From Halichondria panicea (lineage: Eukaryota > Porifera > Demospongiae > Suberitida > Halichondriidae), in NCBI RefSeq assembly GCF_963675165.1, contig NC_087390.1, positions 413,001 through 477,000 of the forward strand: 64,000 bases of DNA. Reading direction: 5' to 3'. Positions 42,162 to 54,100 of this stretch are shown here, one piece after another. Both the position numbers and the translations under genes were made by a program. A model generated the notes under the pieces. It ran no database searches. It saw nothing but the letters and a program-made list of their open reading frames with translations, and was not told the origin of the DNA. Numbering within the stretch: position 1 is the stretch's first letter; the number at the start of each line of letters is the position of its first letter.

Positions 42162-43434
42162 GTCACTAAATGAAAAAGTGCCCCAAGTATATAGGAGAGC
42201 TTTAATGCTCATCGGCACTATACCTCTCCTATATACTATGAGGCATTTTTATAATGCAATAATTTCCCCAGGTATATATGAGAGCATTAATGTCCAATGG
42301 CATTAATTAAAGCTCTCCTATATACTATAGTAATGTTAGGCAGCCTTCCATACAGTACTAGTATCTTTTCATGAATGAGCTAGTGATCATGAGTTGGTGG
42401 ATTTGATATAGATAAGAAGTGAAGCAACTAATTTATCAACATTAGCACCTTCATTAACTTAAGCGCCTCATATCATTTTAGGCCACTCCAAATGAGACTG
42501 TAGTTTCCCGTCAGAGACTCTAGTAAATTATATGCGGGTGTGAGCAGTATTACCGTATATCTTCTAATTTATCGGACACCCGGACACTCTTTTGGGCAAT
42601 TTTCATTGTTCTAATACAACGGACACTCCAGTACTTTAATATTACATTTGTTCTAAATATCCGGACAATACCTTGAAAAGTTGAGTTACCATTCATGCAT
42701 AGACGGCAAGTAAGACTTGGAGTGCTGCAGTTAGATAGCTTTGAGTAGCTAGTTTTAGATAGTTAGTGCAACTATTCAGTCGTACCTTGTTCTATTAAAC
42801 TTAGCTAGCTCGCATGCAGCTGCTTGCTTGTTCTAATTATTCCGGACACTTCGCATGCTCTATAAAAATCTGTTCCAATTATACCCGGACAATTTCCAAA
42901 ATAATTATTTTTTGCTGTCTGATAAATTAGAAGATATACGGTATACACACATACACCCACAAACAGAACAAGAAAAAAGTAATTTAAATATTTCATTGGA
43001 TAATTAGAGAAATAATGGCCATAATGACTATTAATGCGGTAGCTAAAGCAGGAAGCGCGAGTTGGACGGGAAACTACAGTCTCATTTGGAGTGGCCTTAC
43101 ATTAACACCTTTTGGTGGGCTATATCTCCCTTCATGCAGGGAAGACTTAGTGCCCTCAATCATTAAGCGTATCCCATATTATTATAGGAGAGACTTAGTG
43201 GCCTCAATTATAAAGCATATCCCATATTATTATAGGAGAGATTTAGTGCCGAGCATTAAATGTTTCCTAAAGTATATAGGAGAGCTTTAATGCCAATGGA
43301 CATTAATGCTCTACTATATACCTGGGGAAAGTGTGCACATGCATTATAAAAATGCCTCATAGTATATAGGAGAGATATAGTGCCGACGAGCATTAAAGCT
43401 TTCCTATATACTTGGGGCACTTTTTTCCTTTAGT
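42162..43434. mobile_element. Large foldback element, 1.27 kb, with nested elements
   Basis: AGTGCCCCAAGTATATAGGA... at the left is inverted at the right (...TATATACTTGGGGCACTTTT). Successive inner segments also pair: GTATATAGGAGAGCTTTAAT-type blocks, and a 32-bp pair at 42482-42513 and 43057-43088 (GGCCACTCCAAATGAGACTG and its inverse). No transposase frame is seen. Flanks at 42110-42150 and 43440-43600 carry related GTGCTGA/TCAGCAC words, so the element may extend further. Confidence 0.7.
42552..42943. repeat. Inverted-repeat element nested in the foldback
   Basis: Ends ACCGTATATCTTCTAATTTA and TAAATTAGAAGATATACGGT are inverse copies, with repeated GGACAC/CCGGACA words inside. The ACCGTAT start resembles family C, but the rest differs. 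Confidence 0.7.
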
Positions 43435-43779
43435 AACTTCAGCACACTACATGTGCTGTTTCGTAGGCATATAGCACAGCCTATGTGTTGTATTGGTGTG
43501 CTTTTTCATGGCTTGTAATTTTGATGTTCGATTACATGTGCTAAATGGACTGTGCTAAATGTAATGGTGTGCTGAAACAGGTAAACATGCTAATTCAGCA
43601 CAGTGTGCTGTTTTCAGTACCAAATAAGGGCATGCAGTACAACAGATATGCAGCTGCAGCTGCATAGCAACAAAGACTTTTTTTTTTATTTGCTGTTCTT
43701 GCAAAGAAGAAAAGAAGTTGAGTTTAGACATGGTTTGAGAGCTGTTTGACAAAACTGTGGAACTAGGTAAGTTTCCCTC

Positions 43780-44075
43780 AACATGCTGAACAATGCTGTA
43801 CAATGTAATTGCACAGCTATTGTATAATAATTATTGTACCAGGTGTCATACAGTACACAGGGGAGCATCTGTACAATGTAATTGCACAGCTATTGTATTG
43901 TACCAGGTGTCATACAGTACACAGGGGAGCATCTGTACAATGTAATTGCACAGCTATTGTATTGTACCAGGTGTCATACAGTACACAGGGGAGCATCTGT
44001 ACAATGTAATTGCACAGCTATTGTATAATAATTATTGTGCCAATTGTACCAGGGTGTCATACAGTACACAGGGGG
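43780..44075. repeat. Tandem repeat, about four units of 64 bp
   Basis: GTGTCATACAGTACACAGGG recurs at about 43843, 43907, 43971 and 44054. The units include ATCTGTACAATGTAATTGCA. The last unit merges into a transposon end (CAGGGTGTCATACAG), suggesting the satellite grew from that end. Confidence 0.85.
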
Positions 44076-44126
44076 AGTATCCCCCTCTGGCTCCAACCCC
44101 CCCCCCCCTAAAATTTGCATTCAGGT

Positions 44127-44564
44127 ATATGTGACAGGCTCTGGGAAAAAGGCCATATTGGAGCAGGCTACAATTGTTGAGATTTAAATACCAGATGATA
44201 GAGCAAAGAATTGCCTATGCATTGATATGCTTAGTTTGCACATACCTCTTTTCATACCTGAGTTATGCGCGTTGGAAACTCAAAGTTCTGAAATAGCGAT
44301 ATTGAGAAACGCCCACTTAAAAATTGCTAAATTGGGGAAAGTAAGGTAATGGTGGCTGCTTAGTCAAAGCGCTTCGGTGGAACGCGTTGGATTCAGAGCA
44401 TCAGATTTTACAGAGAAGTAGTATAAAGAAAGACTGCAGATAACTATAAGCCATGAAAAATTATTATGAGATTATACACTGCAGTCCATAAATCTGGCTA
44501 TTGCTCAATACCAATAATTTTTATCTGCTCCAATATGGCCTTTTTCCCAGAGCCTGTCACATAT
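44127..44564. mobile_element. Non-autonomous DNA transposon, 438 bp
   Basis: Terminal inverted repeats of about 38 bp: ATATGTGACAGGCTCTGGGA ... GGCCATATTGGAGCAG at the left, inverse at the right. No transposase frame. It sits inside a second pair of ends (CAGGGTGTCATACAG near 44050; CTGTATGACACCCTG near 44686), so it is probably nested in an older element. Confidence 0.8.
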
Positions 44565-45240
44565 TAGTAATGTTGTATGACCGAGTATCCATAGCCTGTA
44601 TTAGTACTAACCAGGGTATTGAAATAACATGCAGTTGACTTTTTTTTTAAAGAATGCCTTATATTTCCCCCCTCTACTTTAAAATCCTGTATGACACCCT
44701 GTAATAACTCTACAATATAATAATGATGCAGGAAGGACAAGCAAGTAAAAGGTTGAATGGGGCTCAACAAAGTGGAGACCAATTGAAGCCTATAATTATT
44801 GCCAAAGTTTCATAGCACAATAAGTGAGTTATTTACTTATTCTAATGAAAGCACCGCGAACGGAACGGGGACTTTATATTTACCACTTTGTAAGTTCATA
44901 ATTGAAACGCAGTTTAATTAAACTTTTATATCGTTTCGGATTAAGCTTTATATGCAGCTCTTTTCTGACAATTAAGGGAAGGCTTGTCAGTAGTGGATTA
45001 TATTTGTTGTTTATCCCTTACAACGAGTATTGTCAGTGGAAGACAACTTCTCAATCTGCTCTCTGTACGAGATGAATTGATGGGCCCGAATATTGATGCT
45101 GCTCTATAATAGCTCTATAATAGCACAACAAGAACTCATTTGCATTATCATAGTCTCGCAAACTTAATTGTGCGTAAAACGACTATAATGTCTTACTAAG
45201 AGTTCATTAGGAAAAGTACGCAACTCCACTAACAGTAGTA

Positions 45241-45651
45241 CAGGGTTTTGCAGAATCTTTGAAATAGAGGGTGTAGAGCGTTTCTTATAATTATGGATAT
45301 CTAATGTTTACACATTGTGGTGTCATATACACATTGTGGTGAAATGCATGCCAAGTCTGATTGGGAAGCAAAATTCAAAAACAAAATGGCTTTTTCTTGT
45401 GAAAAAAGCTGACCAAGGTATTATTTGGGATATAAGATGGAGAATAGTGCATCAGACAGAGCTGCTTGGACTGTCTTATCAAAGTGTTGCTGAGAATCTT
45501 CAAGTTGATCCATCAACTGTTTGTAGAATAGTGCATTGTTGACATGCTGACTAAGATCTAAAACTTTATGGTTGACCACAGATAACCTTATAAGGAACGC
45601 TCAACGCAAAACGCTTTTTTGTGGATATTGCAAAGATTCTGCAAAACCCTG
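45241..45651 (+). mobile_element. Tc1/mariner-like remnant, 411 bp, with part of a transposase HTH
   Basis: Ends CAGGGTTTTGCAGAATCTTTG and its perfect inverse (21 bp), flanked by TA on both sides (45239-45240 and 45652-45653), as expected for Tc1/mariner insertion. Inside, a plus-strand frame ending near 45542 includes DIRWRIVHQTELLGLSYQSV followed by AENLQVDPSTVCRIV, which reads as a homeodomain-like helix-turn-helix at the start of such transposases. The catalytic part is deleted. Confidence 0.8.
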
Positions 45652-46555
45652 TAAGCATTCTGTCTAACTTACGTCACAACCACATGCTGTTGTATAAACT
45701 GTAAAATCTTAAAATGAATGGATGAATAAACGTTAGTGATGATTACCACTAATTTTATTCATTGCTTTTCCTTATCAGCATTGTTATTGTTATTGTTGTA
45801 TCTCAAGTGGCTGTGGTTACATGCAATAGTATTATACAGACTATTGGTGTTGCGTACTCTTCCTCTTGGTGTTATATGACTCTTTCTGTAGCTAGAATTC
45901 TTTGCTTTTGGCTCATGTACTTTTTCACTCGGCATTAGTCATGAATCACAGCAAATACTTTTTTTATTTCGCCCCATAATAATTATAAGTTTCATCGCAA
46001 TGCATACTTTGTTCTAGCCTCCTTCACAAGGCCTAATTATTAGGCCTGCTACTGACTGCTTGCGCATGCGCAAAATTATTGGATAATATTCCCGTAATGT
46101 TTTCCATTAAACTGAATTTTTACCCGAATTATATCCTGAATAACATAATTACTATATAGACGAAGAATACTCTTCATATTAAAAGTCAGACACAGAGCTA
46201 TATAGCTAGCTAGCTAGAGACAGAGCTGTATTGGTTACAGCAGCAATTTCTTTCTGATAGAGTCGACTTTCACCAAGGTTAGTGTTAGATGGGCGTGGCC
46301 TATCCATATAGGCTATTGTCAGCCTTTCCCTCCGTTCAGAGGATTGTTATCCACACTGTTGCAGGCTGTGAGTCTTTTGTTAACATAGTAGGCTAAGGGT
46401 AGCTATTAGAATGCTATCACACGGGCTAGAAACCTTCTTCTATCCACTTTCTTCAATCCACTTCCGTTCGTTGTGACGTCATTGTTTTACTGAGCATATA
46501 CAATGGTATCCGAATTACCCACTTTTCGGGTAATAGGTGGCGCATGCGTAAACAG

Positions 46556-46604
46556 TCGATACCAGGCCCTCTCTTCGAGCGAAGAGCGGCCTGGAATCGA
46601 GGCT
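46556..46604. repeat. Short palindromic element (family B)
   Basis: CCAGGCCCTCTCTTCG / CGAAGAGCGGCCTGG with the trailing AATCGAGGCTA shared with 7034 and 60908. Confidence 0.65.
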
Positions 46605-46852
46605 AACTTTGTTCATGCTATGACTGATGTTATTAGGTTGTTTAGCACATGTGCAAACGTGCTAAAACTGGAGACATTTGTTTAGCACGGTTTTCTGTGC
46701 TAAATCAGCACGTCTTTTTTCTCTGCCAGCTATATATGCACACTCAGTCATACAACTAGTACCTGAATGCAAATTTTAGGGGGAGGGGATATCCCCCCTT
46801 TTCCCCTCCCCTGTATGACACCGTGCTCACACCCATCCATCACACACTGCAG

Positions 46853-47960
46853 GTGACTGGTCGTCAGTGGATGGCCGTGTTTGCCACCATCCATTTATCA
46901 GCAGTTATTCACGAGTACATCGTGGCCATAGCTCTGCAGTTTGCCTTCCCTCTGCTTTTCTTGGAGTTTCCTATTGGAGGAGGTACTGTTCTGTTGGGTC
47001 CGCTAAATACCGTATAGCACAAAATTTTCGAGGGGCTTAATTTTCCCGGATTTCTTGGGTGCTATAGCAATCCTACACGAAAATTAATTCCACAAAAATT
47101 GTTCTTAGAATTACCTGCTATAACGTGCAAAGATTTAATGGCGTGGCTTCCGGTAAGCAGCCATTCCGTGAACATTGTGCAACGAAATGCTTTTAGAGGC
47201 CAATCCACGAAATATAAGTGCCTCAAAAATTTCGCGCTATATTTCGAAATTGCAGTTAGGGTACACGCAGTACGTAGCTATGTCTTGATAGAGGTCACTG
47301 TGTCTTTCTATTATCCCTCTATGAATGTATATAACGATGGTTCTCACACGTATATACATTATAATTATAGCCATGGTCTACTTCCTCCGCCCCAAGTCTA
47401 TGGAGAGGCTGTACAACATACTGCTGCTGATAGGGTTCTGCTTTGGTGGAGCTAACTTGCTCTTCTTCTATCAAGTGGAGTTTGCAGCACGAATCTACTG
47501 CCCTAAACAGGTATGCACATAGCTCAGTTAGTAACGATTATAATTATATCACTGTTGATGAAAGGTCCATATTTTATGATAATAATTTTAGTATCACATG
47601 CAGATTCATTTGTGCGCATCTATATAATTATATAATTATATACAGTGTATTAGTTGTAATTGACAAATCCTACCATTTTGTGAGCACTTTTTTGGCCTCT
47701 CTGAACTAACTGAACTGAACTGAACTTCCTCCAACTTTGAGCATTGAATGCTAAAATTTTTCATTGACAAAACATTGTTTCATAAGAGAATATAATCGTT
47801 CCACTGCATGCTAATTAACTGCATGACAACAATACAATTAGTGCAGGTCCTTAACTCTTTCTTTCTTTCCTCCTCCTAGCGGTCGCTGCAGAATTTCTTC
47901 CTGCCTCAGCTGCTTGACTGTTACCAACACATGAACAATAATATCACTTCGAATTTCTAA
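46853..47960 (+). pseudogene. SOAT 3'-end fragment (copy D): exons 13, 14 and 15, all open
   Basis: Copies at 46853-46982, 47371-47510 and 47880-47960 have the same lengths as the SOAT exons (130, 140, 81 nt), intact splice sites and no stops. They retain IHEY and end at the same TAA. Differences are few (FAIGG to FPIGG, QMEF to QVEF, CPRQ to CPKQ). Without exons 1-12 they cannot make an acyltransferase. No start is seen upstream; 46853 abuts MITE-rich DNA. Confidence 0.88.
47008..47245. repeat. Family C element within SOAT fragment D
   Basis: The left end TACCGTATAGCACAAAATTT and right end CTCAAAAATTTCGCGCTATA are inverse-related. It is orthologous to the element at 17390-17662. Confidence 0.6.
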
Positions 47961-48022
47961 TAAATATCTAATTTATATCTAAATGGATAGGAAAAGAGTA
48001 TAACTATGCACTTTAAAGATTT

Positions 48023-48055
<33 letters not shown>

Positions 48056-48723
48056 TAGTTTTTTGTCACATTTTAACATTATCCTTTGTGTGAAAACTTT
48101 CTGCACTCCCTTTGTAACAATAAATGACTTTTTGCAAAATTTGTTGTTAAGGCAAAATGCATGGTGGGTGAGACCAGGCTACGCCTTAATATAATGTAGC
48201 CCCTCCCTCTAGCTATACCTGTTCCTAATTGTGATATTGAACAAACACTGATATGCACACATATATATATTGGTGTATAGCTATAGCTATATATACAGTT
48301 GATACGTATATAATTAATTATTGTGAAGGTTTGCTCCCACTGTTTGGCTACAGGCCGTTTAAATAACATGCAGTTGCTTCAGTAGTTAATCAAGCCATCA
48401 GATAGTCTTCTGTTTCCATTCAGCTCCTCTCCAATAATTATTATAATAACTGTGGAATTCAATTCTGCATGTCAACAATTGCAAAAGCAAAACAACGGCG
48501 AGAGGCATTAGCACAGCGCAGCTTGCACCACTCGTTTGCGAAAATTTAGATCCTCGAAACTTACTCGCTATATATCATTATACGGTATTATAGTACATGC
48601 ATGTCTTGTTAGCCAATGGAACCAAACATTCAATTATATAGCACAACAATTTTAACTCTATATATACAAAAAATCCTATCTCTCTTTATAAAATACAATG
48701 CTGTAATACAAACAATTGCTAAC
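47961..48723. other. Duplicated spacer between SOAT fragment D and R4, cut by a LINE
   Basis: Homologous to 36344-37140. Homology stops at AACAATTGCTAACA (about 48723), where the LINE begins, and resumes after its poly-A at 51080. Confidence 0.65.
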
Positions 48724-51048
48724 ATACCTTGTTTCATGCTGTACCATTTCCCCCCTGTCCAATTCTGATCATATGGGTATTTCTATTGTTTGTAAATTAC
48801 CTACCCAGTACAAAAGGCCACTCACACCTAGAAGAACGGTGTGGTGTTACAGTCTCAGGGTGACTTTGTGAAAGCTCGCGAATTGCTACAGCAAGTAGAC
48901 TGGGACAACATACTAGACACAGAAGATGTTGACACCTGTTGGGAGAAATGGCAAACCTTGTTCCTGAATATAATGAACCAATGCATACCCAAAAAAACTC
49001 TTCCTCGCCGAAAGCACCTACCATGGATTAACCACTCGCTCTTATCATGTATTAAACAGAGAAACTCCTTACTAAAGAAATACAAGTTAACTGGTAATCC
49101 AGTAACTCTTCTACACTTTAAATACATAAGGAACAAAATTACCTCTGAACTTCGTAAAGCCAAAAGAGCTTTCTTTAACAAACTCCATCACGCTGACTCT
49201 AAGACTTTTTGGAAACTGTACAAAACTCTCAACAGGAAGGAAACTAATATACCCTCTCTAAGATGGCCACTGTCTGGCACTGTGACAAATAGCCGAGCTA
49301 AAGCAAACATTCTCAATGAACAGTTCTTCAAAAACTTCAACAACCATTCTGGCAATCTACCAGGAAACTGCCTGTTTGACACTAATACTCTGTCTAACTT
49401 ACCTGATGACTTCCTTTGCTCAGAGGATACACTTCTTCCACTTCTCACTACGCTGGATGTAAAAAAATCAACTGGAGCGGACGGCATCTCAGCTCTAATG
49501 CTAAAAAACACTGCACATTCTATAACCCCCAGCCTCTCCAAACTTTTCAATCTCTCTATCAAAACTGGTAAGGTTCCCAGAGACTGGAAGTTCGCTCGTG
49601 TGGTCCCAATCCCAATTAAGTCTGGTGACAGAGAAAATCCTGCGAACTATAGACCAATATCTATTCTGCCAGTCATCAGCAAAATTCTGGAGAGGCACTT
49701 CCTGAGCGTCATGACAACTCACCTCAATACTAACTCTCCCCTGTCCTCTCAACAATGGGGATTCACTGCAGGGAAATCCACAACTGCAGCCCTCATATCT
49801 TTTTCACACGACTGCCTTGAATCCCTGGATGGGGGTAAAGAGATGTGTTCTGTGTTTTTCGATCTCAGCAAGGCCTTTGACTCAGTCCCTCACCTTCCTT
49901 TGCTAAATAAACTGAAACAAATTGGATTAAACCCATTCATCACCAAATGGATTGAAAGCTATCTATCGGGAAGGCTCCAGCTGCATGGTTGTTCTTGATG
50001 GTGTAGAATCAAGCCTCCTACCTGTGATTTCAGGAGTCCCTCAGGGGTCAATTCTTGGCCCTCTACTCTTCTTAATCTATATTGATAAGGCCGCCAACTG
50101 TGTGTCATCGAGCAGCATAGTAATGTATGCTGACGACATCGCGCTCTACAGGTCAATCAGTTCACAATCTGACTACTCAAAACTCCAGGATGATGTGAAC
50201 TCACTCTGCTATTGGATATCTCACAATCACTTGAAGTTAAACGTTCAAAAATGTTGCTACATGACCTTCTCTAGGAAACACTCACCCACACTTCCGAACT
50301 CCCCTCTTACTATTGAGGACAATTTTTATCTCTCAAGGGTAGATGTCTTCAAATACCTTGGCGTCAACTTCTCAAGTGATTTCTCCTGGACCAAGCATAT
50401 TACTTCTACATGCAATAAATCGAGAAAACTTATTGGCATGCTTCACAGAAGCTTTTACAAATACTCGAAATCTGACTCTACCTCGAAATTATACAAATCA
50501 CTAATTAGACCTTATCTAGAATACGCCTCTGCTGTCTGGAGTCCCCACTTGGCTAAGGATATCAAGTTACTGGAGGATACCCAGAAGTTTGCCCTAAAAG
50601 TGTGCACAAAGAAATGGGATGAGAATTATGAGACACTGCTAACCATGTGCAACATAAAAACGCTAGCTATGCGTCGGAGCATAGTCAGACTCTGCCTACT
50701 CTTCAAGATTATATCAGGGGACATATCCTATCCCAATCCTCCGTTCACCATTAGAGCCCAGCTTTACCAATTAAGACATCTGAACACTACACAGCTTTCG
50801 GTCCCATTCGCGGCAACTAATAACTTTAAATTTTCCTTCTTCGCAGATACTATTACAACTTGGAATAAATTAGGTTTTGTTACAGACGGTATTTCACTTG
50901 CATCCTTTAAAAATCATTTACTGTAAATTAATGAAGTGTAATTTAGATTGTTGTGTACTGTTTTTGTGTATGTAGGTAGGTAACTGATTTGGATTAGCTA
51001 GTATTCTGCTATTTTCTGTTACCTTTGCTGTATGCATAAATTTGTTTA

Positions 51049-51079
<31 letters not shown>
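48724..51079 (+). mobile_element. 5'-truncated non-LTR retrotransposon (LINE), reverse transcriptase with one frameshift
   Basis: A plus-strand frame to 49998 carries the pre-RT and RT N-terminal blocks (KSTGADGISALMLKN, FARVVPIPIKSGDRENPANY, VFFDLSKAFDSVPHLPLL). A second frame from about 49975 to 50926 carries GVPQGSILGPLLFLIYID, the catalytic YADD (VMYADDIALY) and LKLNVQKCCYMTFSRK. The break near 49975 needs a 1-2 nt indel, so it is inactive. There is no endonuclease, so it is 5' truncated. The 3' end is AATAAA followed by poly-A (51049-51079). It looks like the Jockey/CR1/L2 group; the clade is not resolved. No clear target duplication was found. Confidence 0.9.
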
Positions 51080-51082
<3 letters not shown>

Positions 51083-51160
51083 GTAATAACTGTTGATATG
51101 CCTACGAATATTATTTTAAGTTGTACATGTTATAAAGGTACCTCAGCTAAATAAGACAGT

Positions 51161-54100
51161 TCACACTTCATTGTGTATCGGACCGATTTCTGTGTGTGTA
51201 ACAACCGGACGATGGTTGATTCTTTGAGGGGGAGGGGCTGGTCTGTAGTCCTCTGCGGCGAGGGGGGCTAGTTCATCCATGTAGGATAGTCTCAGCTGGT
51301 CTGATGATGGGAGGAGTGATGTAACGATCAGGGTCAGCTTCTTCCACGGCTCCATCAGTGTAAGGTGGGTTCAAGGCGTCTCTTTGTTCATAGTCGTCTA
51401 CTGCTTCGAGTAATTCATCGTCATCATTTTCATCGGCTACCTGCTGATACATTTCCCGGGCATTGTTAGCTCGTTGGAGTCTAATGTCTGCAGCACCAGC
51501 ATATAAGTTCCTTTTGATATCATTAACAACTTCCTTTATCTTGAGCCATATTTTGGTCTTCTTCAGTATGAAGTGGTGGAAATGGTAGCTGATTATTATC
51601 ACAAAGAGTATGAAAGCTATAGACATTGAAACAAAAGCCAGTGTTTCTTGTTGTTGGTGTGTTTCAACAACATAGGAGGTGCCAATAGATAGAATGCCGA
51701 GGTTAAGTAGAAACAATGCTTCTAGATATTCACTAAGTTGTATTTTATACACTCGGTTTTTCAATGATATCAGTCCGAATGCAATACACCCAGATGATAG
51801 CACAGGGAGAGAAGTGTCTGGAGCCATTGCAACTACTAGATTATGAGCAATCAGAGCGAAGAGGAGCAGTCCTACCCAGTAGCGATGCTTGGGAGTGAAT
51901 GGAGCATGGTATGCATCCATGAAGCCAATGTATTTTGTGTTCTTAGTCCATTTCATAACTTTTGAACAGTGCGGAAGCCATTGTCCAAAGAAGAGTAGTA
52001 CAGTGAACAATCCACCAGCAATGAGGATAATGGCAGCAGCAAAAAACTGAGGAATGTGATTGGGAGTGAAGTATGGCACATTGCCGTCAAACAACCAAAC
52101 AATGTTGGTTGAACCGTCGGGATAATCCAAGACTCTGTTTTGTAGTGCAGCAATGATAAACCGTAAGAATTTAGAATAAGAGAGTAGGACGAGTGTGCCT
52201 AAGGCAGCAACTGGGTTCCTGTTGGAGAGGAGCTTTGCAAACGAGTCAAAATAGTTGCTCAAAATTATAACAAGAAACATTAGAAGAAACAAGTAAGCTG
52301 GGAAGACAAGTTGAAGGAGCACTTTTGCTTGAGAGTTCATTCCATCGTAAAAGCATGTCTCTATACCCAAGTCAAGATTCACCCAGGATACAAAAACTGT
52401 TAAAAAGTTATTTAAATTAGGTAAGAAAATCGCTCTATTAGCTGCTAGTATATTGGCGTAAAAAATGAGACCATGAATATTTCCAGTTGCTATAGTGATG
52501 TTGAGCACGAGAATTAAAGCAACTAGCAATATGCCAGCCAGCGCAAATAGAATTAGCAAAAAAAGGTAAAAATTAGAGCATTCTTTACATTTTGACGTAG
52601 CCAATACAAGACTGAGCCCTGGTTCACATTCTCCACACAAGACACCACTTCGATTGTATAGGCACACTGTTCGTCAGGGTTGCTTAGACTGATGTTAACT
52701 GGCCTTTTTACGCAATAGTCAAATACACAGTTACTAACAACATACCCTGTTTCGTTGGTAGTATTTATGACTTCTATCCATATGTTGTTATTACTTTCCA
52801 GCTTTATGGTTTCATTTTCCTCAGAACAGTTTGTTATCTGATATTGTAGCAAGTCTGGATCACAGTCACACTTGCACTCAGTATCGGACTGAATTGGTTT
52901 GAGTCCAATAGGGCATATGCAGGATTGAAAAGAAATATTGAGGAGTTGTCTTGAAATTCCCAAATTGATGCATGGACCCTCAGCATAGAGTTCAACTTGA
53001 GCAAAGCTATCTTGTGAGAATACATTGTACTCTAATTCTGTGCACTGATTGCTAACATTTTGTTCTGCCTGTCCTTCTTTGAGGCGACCAACTCTACTCT
53101 TAGTGATAACAGAACTGCGAATTGTAGCATTCATTGGATTTCCAACTTGGTCAACAGCCATAACACTGATTTTAAATGTGTGTCCCTTTCTTGGAGAAAC
53201 ATAGTCATTTTGTGAATAGTTACAAAACATCACCTGAACAGTCCCAGAGGAGATTGATAATTCGGTGGAGGATTTTATGGTGTTATTTATGTAGTCTAAT
53301 GTAGATCCATTTGAAGAAATCTCATATTCAGCATTTTGATTAATTGTACACCTGTCCAATAGACCTCCGTAGATGTCTGCTCCTGACTGGGTAGCCGTGT
53401 TGTTAGTCATGAATGTGCTGAAATAGTTTAGACCACTGTGTAAATACAGTTTAATTGTTTGAATGAAGCAGTCAGCAAAAATGGTGTGAGTATCATCATC
53501 TTCTGTGACCCCTCCTCCACATGCGCTCCTCTGTGTGTCATCTGCCACGAATATTCCCCCTCCGTATTGAGCCAAGTTGTTGTTAATCATTAACTTGACA
53601 AATAATTTCTGCCTAAAATTAGGATACATTTTAAATAGGTACAGTTTAGAACTTTGTTGCAGATACACTCCACCTCCACTAGCATTAGCTGCATGTGTTT
53701 GAGTCAATGTTGACGTAGGAACGAGTAAGTTTAATAGTTGTAGATACTGCATGTATACCTCCACCATTATTCTCAGCAATGTTGTGAGCAATCTCACTCT
53801 GTGTATTTGGAGGAAGTGGATCACCATCTTGATCCCACATCAGCACAGATTGGAACTCAACTCTGCTAGAATATGCATAAATCCCTCCACCATCCTGGTG
53901 TGCTGTGTTGTGATAGATCTTTATTGGCTCATTTACAAAGAGTGTACTCACTCTCAGAAATATCCCTCCTCCAGAGGTAGCTGTGTTGTTGGTGATGATA
54001 ACTCCTTCTGTATTAATGAATATTTCACTCTGGTCAGCGCTGATGGCTCCTCCTAACACACCACGATTGTTACTCAGTGTTGTAGGTCCATTAAACTTGA

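Noticed and set aside
44341-44400. A possible tRNA-like stretch (GGTGGCTGCTTAGTCAAAGC)
   Set aside because: No cloverleaf could be drawn with an anticodon arm and TTC loop; it lies inside a MITE core.
48855-49755. Minus-strand open frames over the LINE
   Set aside because: Antisense shadows of the reverse-transcriptase frame with no domain of their own.
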